From Oenanthe sinensis (taxonomy: Eukaryota > Streptophyta > Magnoliopsida > Apiales > Apiaceae), in assembly GCA_028671895.1 (NCBI GenBank), contig CM053794.1, positions 23,236,501 to 23,300,500 on the forward strand: DNA of 64,000 nucleotides. The letters are read 5' to 3'. Every line of letters starts with the position of its first letter. The first letter of the stretch is position 1. Shown one piece after another: positions 44,010-58,200 of the stretch. The notes beneath the pieces are model-generated. The model ran no database searches. It was not told where the DNA came from and saw only the letters and a list, made by a program, of their open reading frames with translations. The translations under genes were made by a program, and so were the position numbers.

Positions 44010-44973
44010 AGTTACCAACAACTTAATTTTTGTTTACTCTCTTTCGTGTTAAGATCGCAAACTAAGACGTGCCATATTTTATTAATGAATCTAACAACTC
44101 TAGTTTCCTTCTTTTATTGTGCTCCCCATCGCAAAATATTAGTCTTTTTTAAGAAAAAATGATTATAAATTTATTAAGTACATGTTCGGAAACACAATTT
44201 TATCTTAGAATAATAAAATCTGTAGGAAATATACATCAGAGATGAGTAGATTGTATGGGGAGTAAATGTGAAGTAAATTCGAGCTAGTGTTATTAATGAT
44301 ACAAGATGCACACTCCCATCTAATGTGAGATATTAAAATGATATAGCGTACCTCAAATGTTTTTGTCTTTTCCTATTTCCCTTTCACAACATAATTAACA
44401 AAAACAGGGTAGACTTAAACATACGGTACAATATACTGAGATAAAAAAATAAAATCCTTCTGTGTTTTACTTTATCATTTATGAATTTAAGAACAAGCTG
44501 CCAGTAACAACATACACCGAACCATATTCAGATGTGTTCTAGTTAGAGTTGTTATTCTTTTCCTTAAGCTAGGACTGTGGCAAAAGCTGCAAGTGGTAAC
44601 TATAGCATGCCAGAAACGGGGGCTGTAAGTCTATAACCCGCAAGATCATCTGGAAATGACTACAATCGAGGGGTTACACTTCAATTGCATAAACCCGCAA
44701 GATCAGCCAAAAGTAACAAAATGTATACGCTTTACTATTATACAATGAACATTATAGCACTATTACATTTTTGTGTTGAACAAATTTTTAGATAAAAATA
44801 AGAAAATGCATGGAAAAAAATGGCATTCCCTTCGTACGGGGGAGGAACCAATGTGGGGATAAATTATACGGTATATATTTTTTCTATGAGGGGTCACCTA
44901 TGTTTTCTCCGTATTATGTACAGTAATTTACATGTACCTCGAGTCAATATTGTATAGGGGACTCTTGAGTCCT
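44010..44973. other. Region 3' of NADK2
   Basis: AT-rich; the part next to 44973 should include the NADK2 3' UTR. No other gene seen. Confidence 0.4.
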
Positions 44974-47900
44974 TCAAAGGGCCTTCTGATCAAGCCTTTC
45001 ATTCCAATTCAAGCAGCCAATCAAACTACGAAACCAGTCACCAGTTTGGTCATGCTTGTTGACAGTTGGAAGTGGATGCTGACTCATACTTATTCGAACT
45101 GAATCGCCCTCTTGAAAGTTGTTGCCTTCTCTTTCCATCAAATGAGACCCATGCATTACTTCTTGCATCTTTGGGAATCTATTCAGAATAGATTTTTAAA
45201 ATAAAATTTGTTTAATAAAAATTTTGGATTTGTGACAAGTCACATTAGCACATACACACCATTCAGCAGCATATATGTTTTAAACCGTTCAGATATGATG
45301 CCAGAGAAACACGTTAATCAGCAAATGCTGTGATCGAAATGACCGTGTAGAAATATAGATGTTGATGATCTGCTATTTCATGTATAGCAGATACAAATGT
45401 AGAAACGAGAAAATGAGAAGAAAAATGCACCTTTAATTCAAGTCGGGAAGAATCAGGAAGTATAACAGGTCTAAACGAGAGGGAGTGTGGGCAGATGGGT
45501 GTAAAGAGCATACAGGGAACATTAGGATGGACCTGCATACAAAGACCATTGGTAGATTTATCAAACATGCTTTAGTTGACAAAAAACGCAAATTATTCTA
45601 TTGATACGGTACATACAAGATGACAACATTTTCATTTCAACTTTTTAACACGATCAGCTAGAAACTGAAACAAATTCCATGTTGTCTAAGATAATCGACT
45701 TAGATTTATATCTATATCATAGAGAACTATATCCACCAATTAAAAGTAGGCCCGGCAATTTACCACACGACACGAAAATTTAGTGTTTGTGTTTGCATTT
45801 TCAATACACGACACGAATGTACACGACTGAGATTTAGTGTTGGTTTTGTGTTTATCCTTTAAGTACACGATATGACACAAAGTACACGAAATAAAATAAA
45901 TAAATAAATAAATATTTTATATATAGATATATTATTTTTATTATAGATATATGTATATTTATTTATATAATTATACATAATTTTATAATATTATATGTAA
46001 ATATGATGCAAATAAATATATATATATATATATATTTATTTATTTAATATATATTTGTAGAAATATAGTTAATAATATAATATTTTAATATATTTATCTA
46101 TTTATTTCTATATTAATTTTTATTTGATATTACACGAAAACACGACACGAAAGTACACGAACTCTAAATGGGTCGTGTTTGGGTTTAACATTTTCGTGCA
46201 CGACACGAACAGGTATACGACACGAACGAATTGTCAGGTCTAATTAGAAGTACAGAGATCAGCGACAAACCAACATACTCTTCGGTCTACTCGTGACAAC
46301 TTGAGGACCCTCTGTCCCATCCTCATAGATCTTCTCTCTACTTCCTTCTATCCCCAGATTAAATTAAAACATTTATGTTCTTATGTTTCATTCAGGTGCA
46401 CAAAAGAACTGGTCCATGGTCATGAACTTATGATGCAGGGTTCAGATGGCCTACTTACATTGATTAAAGTTGTACTTCAATATGAATATAAGAAGCTAAA
46501 CAAGCCTAACTTACCATTGAGCCTCCTGCAGCTGTAGAATAAGCTGTACTTCCGGTCGGTGTGGCTACTATGACCCCGTCAGCTTGCACCTTCAAAATTT
46601 AATTTGTAACATTAAGCAACACTCTCAGCAATATTTACAAGTTTGTTATATTACTATATACCCTTAGAAAATAAATGTAGATATATAAAGCTCTACATCA
46701 CCTTAGTTATTAGGCGGTCATGTTCATAACATTCAATCTTGGAAAGATATGGATTCGAACCACGATCAACCACAATCTCATTGAGGACATCAAATACTTT
46801 TCCAGGCACTGATTTACTGTTTCGAAATATCTCACAGCGAAGACGCAACCTAAGAGTTATATAAACACCATCCATTGTGTTGTTCCCATGAATGACTTGT
46901 TTCAAATCCTGCCTATAGTCTGCAAACTGTAGAGGAAAATAATAAAAGACTAAGGGAAGCGAAAAATCAAGCCAACAAATTCAATTGCAAGGGTTAAAAA
47001 TAAATACCAAATTAGAGTTGACAAGCTTACGATGTGCGAAGTGAGAAATCCGAGGGACCCAAGATTAAATGAAACAAATGGAGGAACAGCACCTCTAAAA
47101 AGATTTGATCCATGAAGTATCACCCCATCTCCTCCTAAGCATGCCACAAAATCTACTCTTTCATGAAGATCACTACATTTAAAAAACAGCTAAAGTCAGA
47201 ATTAAGCAAAATATAGTGTACAATGTAGTAGAGAATGATGTTCTTTCTTTGTAAAGCAATCGGTACCTGGTATCATGGCTATAGAAAGTTTGAACAAATC
47301 CAAAACCAGGAATTCTGGCAAAAATATCATGAACCTCCGGCTCAACAAGGACATTCATTTTCTCTTGGTGATAAAGGAAAGAGGCAACCTACAGTTGTGC
47401 AAATATTTTGTTGAACTGGACAAGCCATAACTACTTAAATAATAATTAAAGCGATCAAATTAAAAAAGTAAACAAATCACGCCAAAACTATCAATTATGT
47501 GCAAGATGTCGTCAACATAAACAATAAACAATAACATACAGAGTTTGCATGTGTCTGTTTAATGTTGTTAACATAATGTGAGGTGGATTCATTTTATGGT
47601 AGAAATATAACCACTCGAAGATTTTGTATTTCGGTATTGGTTACACTAGACGAGTTTGTAGTTCATTTGTCTATCAGTAACCCTGATAGAGTTCACATTC
47701 CACACATTGCACCACAGGCTCAAATGCATAGGGATGGCTTACACTAGACGAGTTTGTAGTTCAGTTGTCTATCAGTAACCCTGATGGAGTACACATTCCA
47801 CACATTGCACCATAGGCTCAAATGCATAGGGGTAGCAATATTAGTCAAACCCCTGGATATATGATTCATTCCTATCTGATTGGATCAAACCAAACCCATG

Positions 47901-50900
47901 TTTTTGGATTTTTTTTCTAAACCTGAAAACGTATGAATTTGGATTTTAAGCATACCAGCCTGAAACCTAGAGGTCCAAAAAATTCACACGACTGGAAACC
48001 CGACACGGAAAAATACGAATTTGGGTCAAGGCTTTTGAGTTTCAGGTCGTATTGGGTAGATATTTACCCTAAGAAATGGGGTCAATTTCGGGTTGACCCA
48101 AAATACTCGATCTTCAGAGTTGGGTCCAAATACAACCCAAGCCATAAATAAGGGTTTACGCATTATAATCAAGTTGCATGTTCACAAATCCAAAATAAAG
48201 CTAGAGGTCGCTTATCTATAATCTATCTAGAGCAGATAGCATAGGACAACAATATTTAGTTCAGCAACATTTCACCAGAAAATATCAAATAATAATACGT
48301 ACTACAGCATCTTGCACTTTACTAAGTTACTAACCACAGGAGACTCTTCTTTTGATAACCTATAATAATACATATTAGGTAGTATTGCATTATTGTATTT
48401 TACACCACTGGAAACTACAGCACATTAAATTCTGCAAGTTAGACTAAAGCTCAGTCCTACCTATTGAGAATTAATTATCTTTCTCCTAATCAAATCATCC
48501 GGGAATTTTATCACAAAGACATATGTATATTAGTTTCATTCCTCTTCCCTAACTCGATTCAATTCCCCCCAACAAATGGGAGCACAAGCTTACCCTGCCC
48601 AGTACTTCTATATCGGCACTTGAACAATTAGCTCGAAATTCCTGAACTGGAATCAACTCTCGGAAAGAAATGGAAAAAAGCACAATAAAAAAGAGGACAC
48701 TGTCCACTGAGATGATTATCCTATATCATATATAAAAGTATGACTATTAAAAGATTAAATCGTACTTGGAAATAATTGCTAATTCTTTGCACACTAATCT
48801 GTTTTTGTAGTCTATGCTACACACGTGCGTATGATGTAATTATCATTCTTGACCTTTCGGGTGTCACGATACAAAGGCAGTATTGGTTCTTTAAAGCATG
48901 AAAATCACATTGTACTAAAATGTATCCACTCCTTTTCTCTATTTTATCCAGAATCTAATATAAATCCAGACCTGGTTAGCAAATTATAGTTAAAAAATGG
49001 TTGGAACAGTACAAATAGGTATCAAATATATTTCCTGAACCACAACAAATACCCATTTATTAACACAAAAACATCAGCTACAAAAAAAAAAAAATTGGAA
49101 GCTCAAAAGCCCAAAGTCCCAAACTATGTTGGAATCATAATCTGAGCACATGAGGTGACTGTTAAATACAGTCTGACTGTACATAATCCTTCATTGGCAG
49201 ACCAGATAATTATTGCAGTCGCAAATCTTACTATTAAACCTTCACCCCTCCCCCAATGCCAAAACAAAAATGAGAGGAAAACAGGAGATAGCATGGAGGA
49301 TGGTGCAAAAAGTAGAACTAGTATTAACACAGCAACACGGAAAATTAGTCAAAAACAAAGAAGACATTTTCCTATTAATTTATTTCCATGATCTTGGTGC
49401 AATACCTCTTTAGCTTCTTCCATAAGCTCTTCACCTAACTTCTTAAGTAATAATACGGTCTTTGGAGTAGATTTCCACATCAACATCTGCTGCTGGGTGC
49501 TAGGATGGGTGAAAGCCAGGGACGATTCAGTTACCTTTTCTCTAGAGCACGTAAATCCATCTGTACGGACCAAGAACATCTCGGCTTTCTTTCTTGACTG
49601 CACTCTAACGACACCTGTTGCTGAAACACACATATTTCCTTCAATAAGCTCCAATCCATCATTTTGGGAAGACACAGTGCCTGCAGTCTTATTCCTTTGA
49701 TCAGAAGACATAGTTAGAGATATATTACTTATATCTACCCCATTGGTTACTCTAATATGATCATCAGTTTTCCTTGTATATATTTTGTCATCGGGTGCAA
49801 TTGAATTGGGCTCATGGGACTGATATGCATCATTACCAACTCCTTTGTAAGTCCCATTAGTAACAAGATTCACATTACTAACAGCTGAATCACTTGAACT
49901 TCCTCTTTTCTGGTTTACTAATGCAGCATTGGTTTGACTATTTTCAGTTCTTAAAATTGTCCCGTTATAATTTCCTCTCGAACCACACAAATCCATCCAT
50001 CTTTTCCGTTTATAATTGAAGTATCTGGTTGGTGAGATCTTTTTGTTTCTGAAAAACTGAGACATTGACTTTCTGGATAAAACATTAGAAGGAGGTAGCT
50101 GAGAGTCAAAAGGTTTCACGTCACTGCAGGAGTCAATCATCGATTCATTTTGGTTATGAAGCGTCTTCATGACTGGGATGGTGTCAAGAAAACTTGATGC
50201 CCCATTATCAGAGTGGTTTCTTTTTTCAGAAGTTGGAGAGACCTCTTTGTGAAGTTTTCCAATAGAACTGTTGCTTGTCTTCGAATTAACTTCCACTGAC
50301 CAATTTTTATTAACAAGTGCATCTTCTTTCAACTTTAATGACATCTGCAGATTTTCAATTTCAGTAACATCACCTGACATAGTGCCACTGGATAAGGCTG
50401 CCTCAGTAGTGGGAGAAAGGGAGCTGTAGTGAGTCATATATTGCCTCCATCTAGATACCATAGCAGAAGTTCTCCAAACTCCTTCCTTACTGTGGAGATA
50501 TATGGGCTTTTTCCTTGATTCAGACACCACTGATGAAAACTTTTGAACCTGCTCCATTGTCGGAGCAGTCCCAACTTCAACTGGAAGTTTAACCAATTCG
50601 ACTTTTTGAGAAAAAACTGCTTCATCTAACACGGCTTGATAGAAATGATCCTTTACGGCCTCTTCTCTGAGGTCTACAATTGTTTTAAATCCTTTGTCTA
50701 AGAGCCACTTCAGACTTTCTTCAGTTAATTGGCTACCTCTATAAAATGCAATCTCAGAACCTTCAGCTTCTATATCTTCTTTTAAAGTGGATAAATAAAC
50801 TGGATTCCAGTTTGCAAACAATGTATGACATGGTGAACCATCCTGTCGAGGATAACCAGAATCATAGCAAACATTTTTCAGCCTTTGTAGTTTTCTCCAC

Positions 50901-52093
50901 AAACCCACTCTCTCAATATCATCAGGTGTAAGATAGTCTTCAAGAGCAACATGTAAGCTCTCATAATACCTTTTCATCTCGATCCTAAAACTAGCAAGTG
51001 GTGGCAGCTTATCATCTGATATATCTACATCAGAAATGTTAAATGATGCGGCCATAGATGATCTTCCAGAAAGAAGATCTTCCCTTCCTTTGTTCAGAAG
51101 ACATATCATACAACCAAGAACCGACACAATTTTATCTTCCAATAATGGTTTATCTTCTGATGGAAAACCATATGAAACACTACATTCTCCAGTTACTGGA
51201 TTGCACAATGTTTTCATAAATGCATTATGAAGACGTTCAGCAGCTCTAAAGATTCTACAGTAAGCCTCAACTTCTGCTATATCTCCCGGAACTGGACCAA
51301 TCCACGGCAACTGCGATATATTATTGGACTGATGACAGTTTATGAATTCAATAAAAGATGCAGTCAATCCTCAAGTTAGATTGATGTATGGTTAAAGCAT
51401 TTTCAGAAAAAAAAACAATCGAAACCCTAAGAGTAAAATTATAGTATTCTGGATTCCTGTATTACCGTCAACATAAGTATGATATTAAAAGCCTTTACAG
51501 AGTAAATCTACAAAAAACATTTATTACAAAAGTATTCCTTATCCCTTACTTATTCATTTTTATCAAAATTGACATATTTACAAACACGACCAAAACCCGA
51601 AATTGAAATCCCCGGGAGTTATAACGAACCCCAAAAAGTAATAATCGTTCCCTTAAACTCCCCACAATCCAACTTAAAACTCAATAAACTTGCACCAAAT
51701 ACTCCCTATTGCTGTAAAAATCATATCTTTCTTACATTTCTCTCTACACAAACTGAACAACCAACAAACTATATCAATATATCATATAACAGAATGATTA
51801 GTATCCCAATTATCAACAAAAACAAAAAATTAAAGTGACTCAGATAAAAAAAAGGTGTACTTGAAATTAAAAGTGAGAGAAACAAGAAAAACAACCTTGG
51901 AGTCTAACCCAACAGTAGCAGAGAAGTGATTAGTGAGCTGAGCACTGACAACAAACTCAAAACGACGTCGTTGAAATGACCCATTATCTGTGTTGCAAAG
52001 CTTTTTACCATTCTTGAATTTGAGGGAAGAAAGAAGTGAAGGGTTTGTGTTGATTAAAACAAAGTGAAGTGACAAAGAACAACTCAATGCCAT
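44974..52093 (-). CDS. NADK2: NAD kinase 2, chloroplastic; one-base insertion in the last exon
   Basis: Phosphorylates NAD to NADP in the chloroplast stroma using ATP; plant NADK2 is reported to bind calmodulin. Eight exons: 52093-51896, 51328-49406, 47388-47267, 47172-47031, 46926-46702, 46589-46515, 45532-45431, 45178-44974. The N-terminus (MALSCSLSLHFVLINTNPSL, Ser/Arg-rich) looks like a transit peptide. LPWIGPVPGDIAEVEAYCRI opens the long plant-specific region. A tyrosine-phosphatase-like loop near residue 345 reads HSKEGVWRT, with Ser replacing the catalytic Cys. The kinase domain has CLGGDGVILHGS near residue 760 and ATPTGSTAYS. Total 2992 bases: 997 codons plus one extra base. The last exon reads RRQQLSRG then GGGCGATTC where GGGGATTCA is expected, so the terminal DSVRIS...LDQKAL (about 43 residues) is in another frame. 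The exon 2 acceptor was chosen by phase. Confidence 0.9.
45747..46242. mobile_element. hAT-type MITE, ACACGACACG family, copy 2, in a NADK2 intron
   Basis: 496 bases; termini TAGGCCCGGCAATT and (reverse complement) TAGACCTGACAATT. Flanks ATTAAAAG (45739-45746) and ATTAGAAG (46243-46250) differ at one of eight bases. Same family as the copy at 4847. It lies in the intron between the exons at 46515 and 45532. Confidence 0.8.
47641..47836. repeat. 98-base tandem duplication in the large NADK2 intron
   Basis: TTACACTAGACGAGTTTGTA at 47641 is repeated at 47739; both copies end ATGCATAGGG with few differences. Non-coding, in the 2-kb intron after exon 2. Confidence 0.85.
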
Positions 52094-52218
52094 GCCACCA
52101 TATCAAAATGAAGGACCATATGTATGTATATTTTTTATATTGTAAGTATATTGTGAAAGACAAAATCTTTGTGGATTATATCAATGAGCAAAGAGGAGGG
52201 GGTTGTAACGAGACTATG

Positions 52219-52440
52219 ACCCCGTTTGGTTAGCTTAAATTTAAAATAAGTAGTTTATTTTAATTTTTTTAATATATATTTTAAAAAAGAATAGATAAAT
52301 ATTTATTTAAGAATTTTAAAACCAAATATAATTTTCAAAATTGAAAATAAGTTATTTATTTTCAGAAAAAGTACATACATACTTACTTTTTCCGAAAATA
52401 AACACTTATTTCTAGAAAATAAGTTAAGCCAAACGGGCAC
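52219..52440. mobile_element. GTTTGG-family MITE in the NADK2 promoter or 5' UTR
   Basis: Ends ACCCCGTTTGGTTAGCTTA and (reverse complement) GTGCCCGTTTGGCTTAACTT. TATG occurs on both sides (52215-52218, 52441-52444). 222 bases, starting about 125 bases upstream of the NADK2 ATG. Confidence 0.6.
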
Positions 52441-52635
52441 TATGTTTAGTTTTTTGTTGGGTGGTACTGTAATATATATTCTGTGTTTGTATATATGTAT
52501 GCAGGCATCAGAATAATCAGATGTGTTTGAATTTTATTTGGTCCATTTGATTTGGATTTTAAGTTGACAGTGATGTTTCTCATCTTGATTTTAATTTTAC
52601 TTTTCTTTTCTTTTATAATGTGGTTGTCTGAGGTT

Positions 52636-52845
52636 GTTTAAATTTAAAATAAGTTATTTATTTTATATATTTTTTTACATATTTTCTTTTTTCTTTAAGA
52701 TAAATATTTATTTTAGAATTTTAAATCCAAATATTATCTTCAAAATAAAAAATAAGTTACTTATTTTCAGAAAAAGTACATACATACCTACTTTTTTCGG
52801 AAATAAAAACTTATTTCGAAAAAAAATAAGAGCCAAATACCCCAA
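52636..52845. mobile_element. Partial copy of the GTTTGG-family MITE
   Basis: Shares TTTAAATTTAAAATAAGTTA and AAAAAGTACATACATAC with the copy at 52219 and ends near AAATAAGAGCCAAATACCCC. The left terminal repeat is degenerate. Confidence 0.45.
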
Positions 52846-52849
52846 ATAT

Positions 52850-55206
52850 GTACTAGTATCGTTGACCTCGGCGTATACTTATATGAACTAGGGACTGTGT
52901 CCGTGCTACGCGTGCGATGATTAATTTCTTTTAAAAAAAAATTAATTCTTTATCATTTTTTTAATTTGAATAAAATGGTATATATAGACCAACTCTTTAT
53001 AAAAAAAATTCATTATATTTTTACAAAAGTATACCCCTTTTGTGTATGACATTGAAAGACACAATAATAAAAATGTGCATATTCATTAAAAAAATATTTA
53101 CTAATAAAAAATCCAAACCAATTGAAAATTTTGGTCTTATTTCAAAAAGGAAATTATACTACATAGTAAGAATATTTATTAAAATTATACAGCTAATGGT
53201 AAGAAACTCAAACATTTTGTAAGTTGAAAATTTCAAATTAATAATATTTTTCATATTATAACATATATTAGATTGGTGGTAGTTGTTCATTATACTACAC
53301 AATTAAAAAAATTAATAACTCAACTAATTATTTTGTCAAAACAATTAAATAAATTAAACACTGAGTAAATGATATACATTGTATGCAATAAGGAAATTTT
53401 ATTTATAACAGGATCATATCCAAAACTAAAGAGTGCATATATAGGAAAAACAATAGATAGAACGACTGATAAAAATGTTTGAAAAGCAAAAACATTGAAT
53501 TCAATAAACTCTATAAAGCAACTTCAAGCGGAGCATTCTTCAGAATCATAACCTTGACCCACCTACTTCTCCTGCACGACACAAACATAAATCAAATGAG
53601 ATCATCAGAGTGCCATGATATAGTTAGCATAAATTAGTAAGTGGAGTTGCATTTGATAGACAAAGTTATACATTGTTTTATATGAATGACAATGAAATTG
53701 GATTAGAAAGATACACTACGAAGCTATTTCATAAGAGTTGTATATCATTAATTTTTATAGAGAACTAAATCAAAGAAATGAAATTATTAATTTTTCCAAA
53801 AAGTTTTAATACACAACTCAAATATATTTTATAATTTTTTTAAATGGTGGATAACTTATAATTAGAAATGTATACATTCATAACTAAAAATATAATTTAC
53901 ACTAATTTATAATTAAAGGTTACTCGGTGTCGCCTAACGGCAACCCCTCGCATTTTACATTTTGTATATGAATTTAAAAATTATTATTTAATATCTGAAT
54001 ACATATGTTTTGATAGTTTAAGAATCAAAAAGTGATATAATTTATAATTTACTTTCATTGATGTATAAAATGAAAAATATTCTCTTTTTTCCCTCCAAAA
54101 ATCTCGGATTGGGACATGTTTAGTTTATGATTTTAAATTGTGAAACTCATATATCAAATCCATGAATATGGATTTTGATATTAGAGAGAGGGGTGGATAT
54201 GGTTGACACTATCAGGAATAAATTTAAATTACACTTGTTTTGTTTAATTTTTTATATATCAGGAATAAATTTTTTATCTGGAATATATTTTAATTACACA
54301 TGATGAAGAAGTAAGTATCACATACGTCGTAGAACACGCTATTTTGTGAGCTGCAGTATCTCTCCAACTGTGTTGCCGGGATAATAACAGCTTAGGAGGT
54401 TCTTATTTTAAGAAAGCACTAATGAGAATCTCCTGGAAAATTCAAAAGGTAATATAAGCTCACCCGCCTCTGTCAAGGTGATTGACTGATGGAAGAAATA
54501 CATTTGTAACCATAATTAGTATGTCTTAACTCAGTACACCAAATAATTCATCATGTTTCAAGCATGCGTATAATCTGAATTAATAATTACTACTGGCAAG
54601 TTTTGCAAGTAAGAATGGTCAGTACTTACTCGTCGTAAAATAAAAGCTAGCTAGCACGAAGGTAATGAAATCAAGAAGGTTGCTAGGAGACGCTAACTTG
54701 AACAATGAAGAAAGCTGACCAACCAACGATCTGCAATCGCCTTAGTCTCTGAATTTCTCTTTCATAATCAAATAATCCATGTTGGCAGCATCCGGCAAAT
54801 TGTCATTCCTTCCATGTATTTGATTACTCAGCTCTAAAACAGATTTTCAAGACATATTAATTGGAAGCAAAAAATGACATAGAACATCAAAAGTAGCACA
54901 AACGATGAGGGTAAAAGAAAGAAAAGTTAATATAATTAAAAAGCAGTAGATGCATATTGGATGCCTAGATACAATAAAGTAAAGATCAATATATGAATTC
55001 ACTTCTTATGTAAGATGAAAAGTAAAAAAAACATACATTTTAATCCAGCACACATTGATTCAAAAGCACTTCGACCCCAGTAATAAACTCTAGGATCATA
55101 ACCCATTATAAAGAGATGAGCAGTGTCACTACCACAGCTCAATCTTACTTCAACAGAATCCGTAAGGCCATTAACTCCATCAGAAGCTATAGCATTCAGG
55201 AATTTT
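52850..55206. other. AT-rich intergenic DNA
   Basis: No convincing coding exon or bounded element between the NADK2 upstream region and the 3' end of the next minus-strand gene. Short frames here lack splice context. Confidence 0.45.
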
Positions 55207-58200
55207 CTATTCATCAATCCCAGTGCTCTCTATGCTTACAGATAGTTGATTATCTGTCATGTTTTCACTTATTTCGATTGCTAAATTCCCCAATCTAAGT
55301 GTTTCTTCCTGTTGTAATCTTATCTCCATGTCTATAACAATTAGATCCAAATTTATTGAAAACAGACTCATTGATCAGGATGGCAAAACAAACCAAAAAC
55401 TAATCTATTGGGAAAAGAAAAGAGTAAATATTCGCCTGTGAAAACTTTTTTATTTTATTGGATTGATAATTTTTGATCAATCCAATAGGATAAAAAGTAA
55501 AACAAAATAAATATTCATTATACCCCAAAAAGTGGATCCCGCTCTAATAGCTCCGAATAAATTAAATACGTGCATTAAGATACGAATGCTTCTTATTCCA
55601 CAACAACCTATAACAATTAGGATGATGGGTTAAAACAAAATCCAATTAATTATGACAGTAGCAGAGAATGAGAGTAACACATCATAAAAATTATGAAGCG
55701 CTAAGACCACAAAAAAAGGCTAAGCTTACCATGTTCATGATCATCTTCATGGAAATTAGCAAACCTTGTAAAAGGATCTTCATGTAAACATATTGTATCC
55801 TGAGCTTGAAGTTCATCTGTAGACTCCAGATCTGGTATCTCTGTCCCTATGAAGAATTCTCCTTCAGTTTCAGTGACCGTAATATGAGGTTTTTCTTGGG
55901 AAACTGTTAATTGTATCAATGATAAAAAAATTAAAAACATGATCTATCAAAATTCTGATATTCTAAATAATTTTCTATCAACTGTTAATATGAGGTGTTT
56001 TAGCATGTAAAAGAACAGAATTTTCAGTCTCTTCAACTCCAAGTGATCTATCAACATTCTGATATTCTAAATAATTTTCTACAGACATCATATTCCTAAC
56101 AATATAAAAGAAGTGTAAAATTATTAGCATTTGTTGAGCTTTATTCTGTTCCCTCGGTTCATATATAATAAAACTTGATAATAAAACAAACAGTACATGG
56201 GCTAAACCACGGACATAACAAAATAACTGGATAGAGGCCTTGTTAGAAGCCCCGTGTATCCAAGATATTTTTACATATGCTCCCTCTAATATCTATTCTC
56301 ATCTATTTGAAAACACCACCATCCATTTAATAAAGTTTGAAACGAAAAAGTGATGAACAATAAAAGAGAGGATTGCAATGGCCTCTACCTGATGTAGCAT
56401 TTGTGTAATTTGATCGCTCTACGGACCAATTTAATCCCATCAAGAGCATGTTCTGCATTTTGTGAGCACAAATTAACTCCAAAAAGAAGTGAAGGAACAT
56501 GAGTTTTGTGTTTTGACTCTGAACACCCTGCAATCTTCTTCGAAAGATTTATAGCAACTTCATTCTGACCTGCAGCGCTGTAACAAAGAGCAAGAAAGAA
56601 CACAAAACTCATGTTATAGGATGATGGGTTAAAACAAAATCCAATTAATTATGACAGTAGCGGAGAATGAGAGTAACACATCATAAAAATTATAAAGCGC
56701 TAAGACTGCAAAAAAAGGGCAAGCTTACCATGTTCATGATCATCTTCATGGAAATTAGAGACCTTGTAAAAGGATGTTCATGTAAACATATGGTATCCTG
56801 AGCTTGAAGTTCATCTGTAGACTCCAGATCTGGTATCTATGTACATATGGAGACTTCTACTTCAGTTTCAGTGACGATAATATGAGGTTCTTCTTGGGAA
56901 ACTGTTAATTGTATCAATGATAAATAAATTAAAAAATTCGTTACTCTGTGTAACTTCACCCAACAAAATATGAACACATTATAAGTTGACAGTTTAATTA
57001 CCTGTTTGATATGACCCTATGTCTTCAGCATCTGGTGCTGCAGTTACTACCCCAACTAAATAATGGAGCTCACTTTCTTTGCTTTACACATGAGACACTT
57101 CCTCGCAGACTACATAGCATTGAACAATGAATAACAATTTGATAAGGCTCAGTGGAGAAAAAAATTGATATATTTAAACAAACACCAAATAATATAATGA
57201 AACGTGGGAGTAAAATTGGACTCCATTTTTAGCCCCACAATTGTTGCATTGCCTTGAAGATCATAGATATCCAAAAATGAGTTTCGAGTTGCTAAAGTAA
57301 TATGATAATCTGAATAACTTTCTTTAGCACAAAAAGCAAGAGAATTTCCTGGCTCCTTGAATTTCATGGATTTATCATCATTTTCATATTCTAAAAAAAA
57401 TGCTTTAGCATGTAAAAGAACAGAATTTTCAGTCTCTTCAACTCCAAGTGATCTATCAACATTCTGATATTCTAAATAATTTTTTGCAGACATCATATTC
57501 CTAACAATATAAAAGAAGTGTAAAATTATTAGCATTGGTTGAGCTTTATTTTGTTCCCTCGGTTCATATATCATGAAACTTGATAACAAAACACTAATTG
57601 AATGCATAATTTTATAATTCTATTTTCCTGAACATCAACATTTGCTCTATTTTTGACTAACATGTTTCCTGTGCATATTGAAACATAAGAAAAATTGCAT
57701 CATGTTAAAAAATTAAACTTCTAAACGAATTGAGATTGATAAATACTCTTTGATTGTGCCTAAATTATAATACATTTCACTGACCAATATAATACCTTTC
57801 TGACTGCTAGCTTCAATATTCCGGAGTTTAGTTTCAATATTAAGACCTATAATCCTCTTACCAGTTCTTAGATAAACAACATTAATTGATATGTTATTGA
57901 CATGTATTACATAGGTTGATGCTAACATTATACTGAATATGAAGAATGGTTACCGGATACACTGTTGAAATTTCATGTAGCCATTTTTGTAGGAGCACAT
58001 GAATTGGAAGTGGGCGTCGATCATTTCACTGCATGAAAAAATATATATATATGCTACACTTCCATATTCCATAACAAAGGAGGGCTCATATTTGAAAGCA
58101 ATGTAATTACAGTTTAGTCTTACAATTGAAGATATTAGATAAAGGACTCCTTTCTTGACTAATTTTTAAATCGCTCCCTGTCAAACGTCGATTTCTAGCA

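Noticed and set aside
47850..48160. Possible further hAT MITE or protein frame in the NADK2 intron
   Set aside because: Some inverted GGGTT/AACCC character, but no paired termini or target duplication could be defined.
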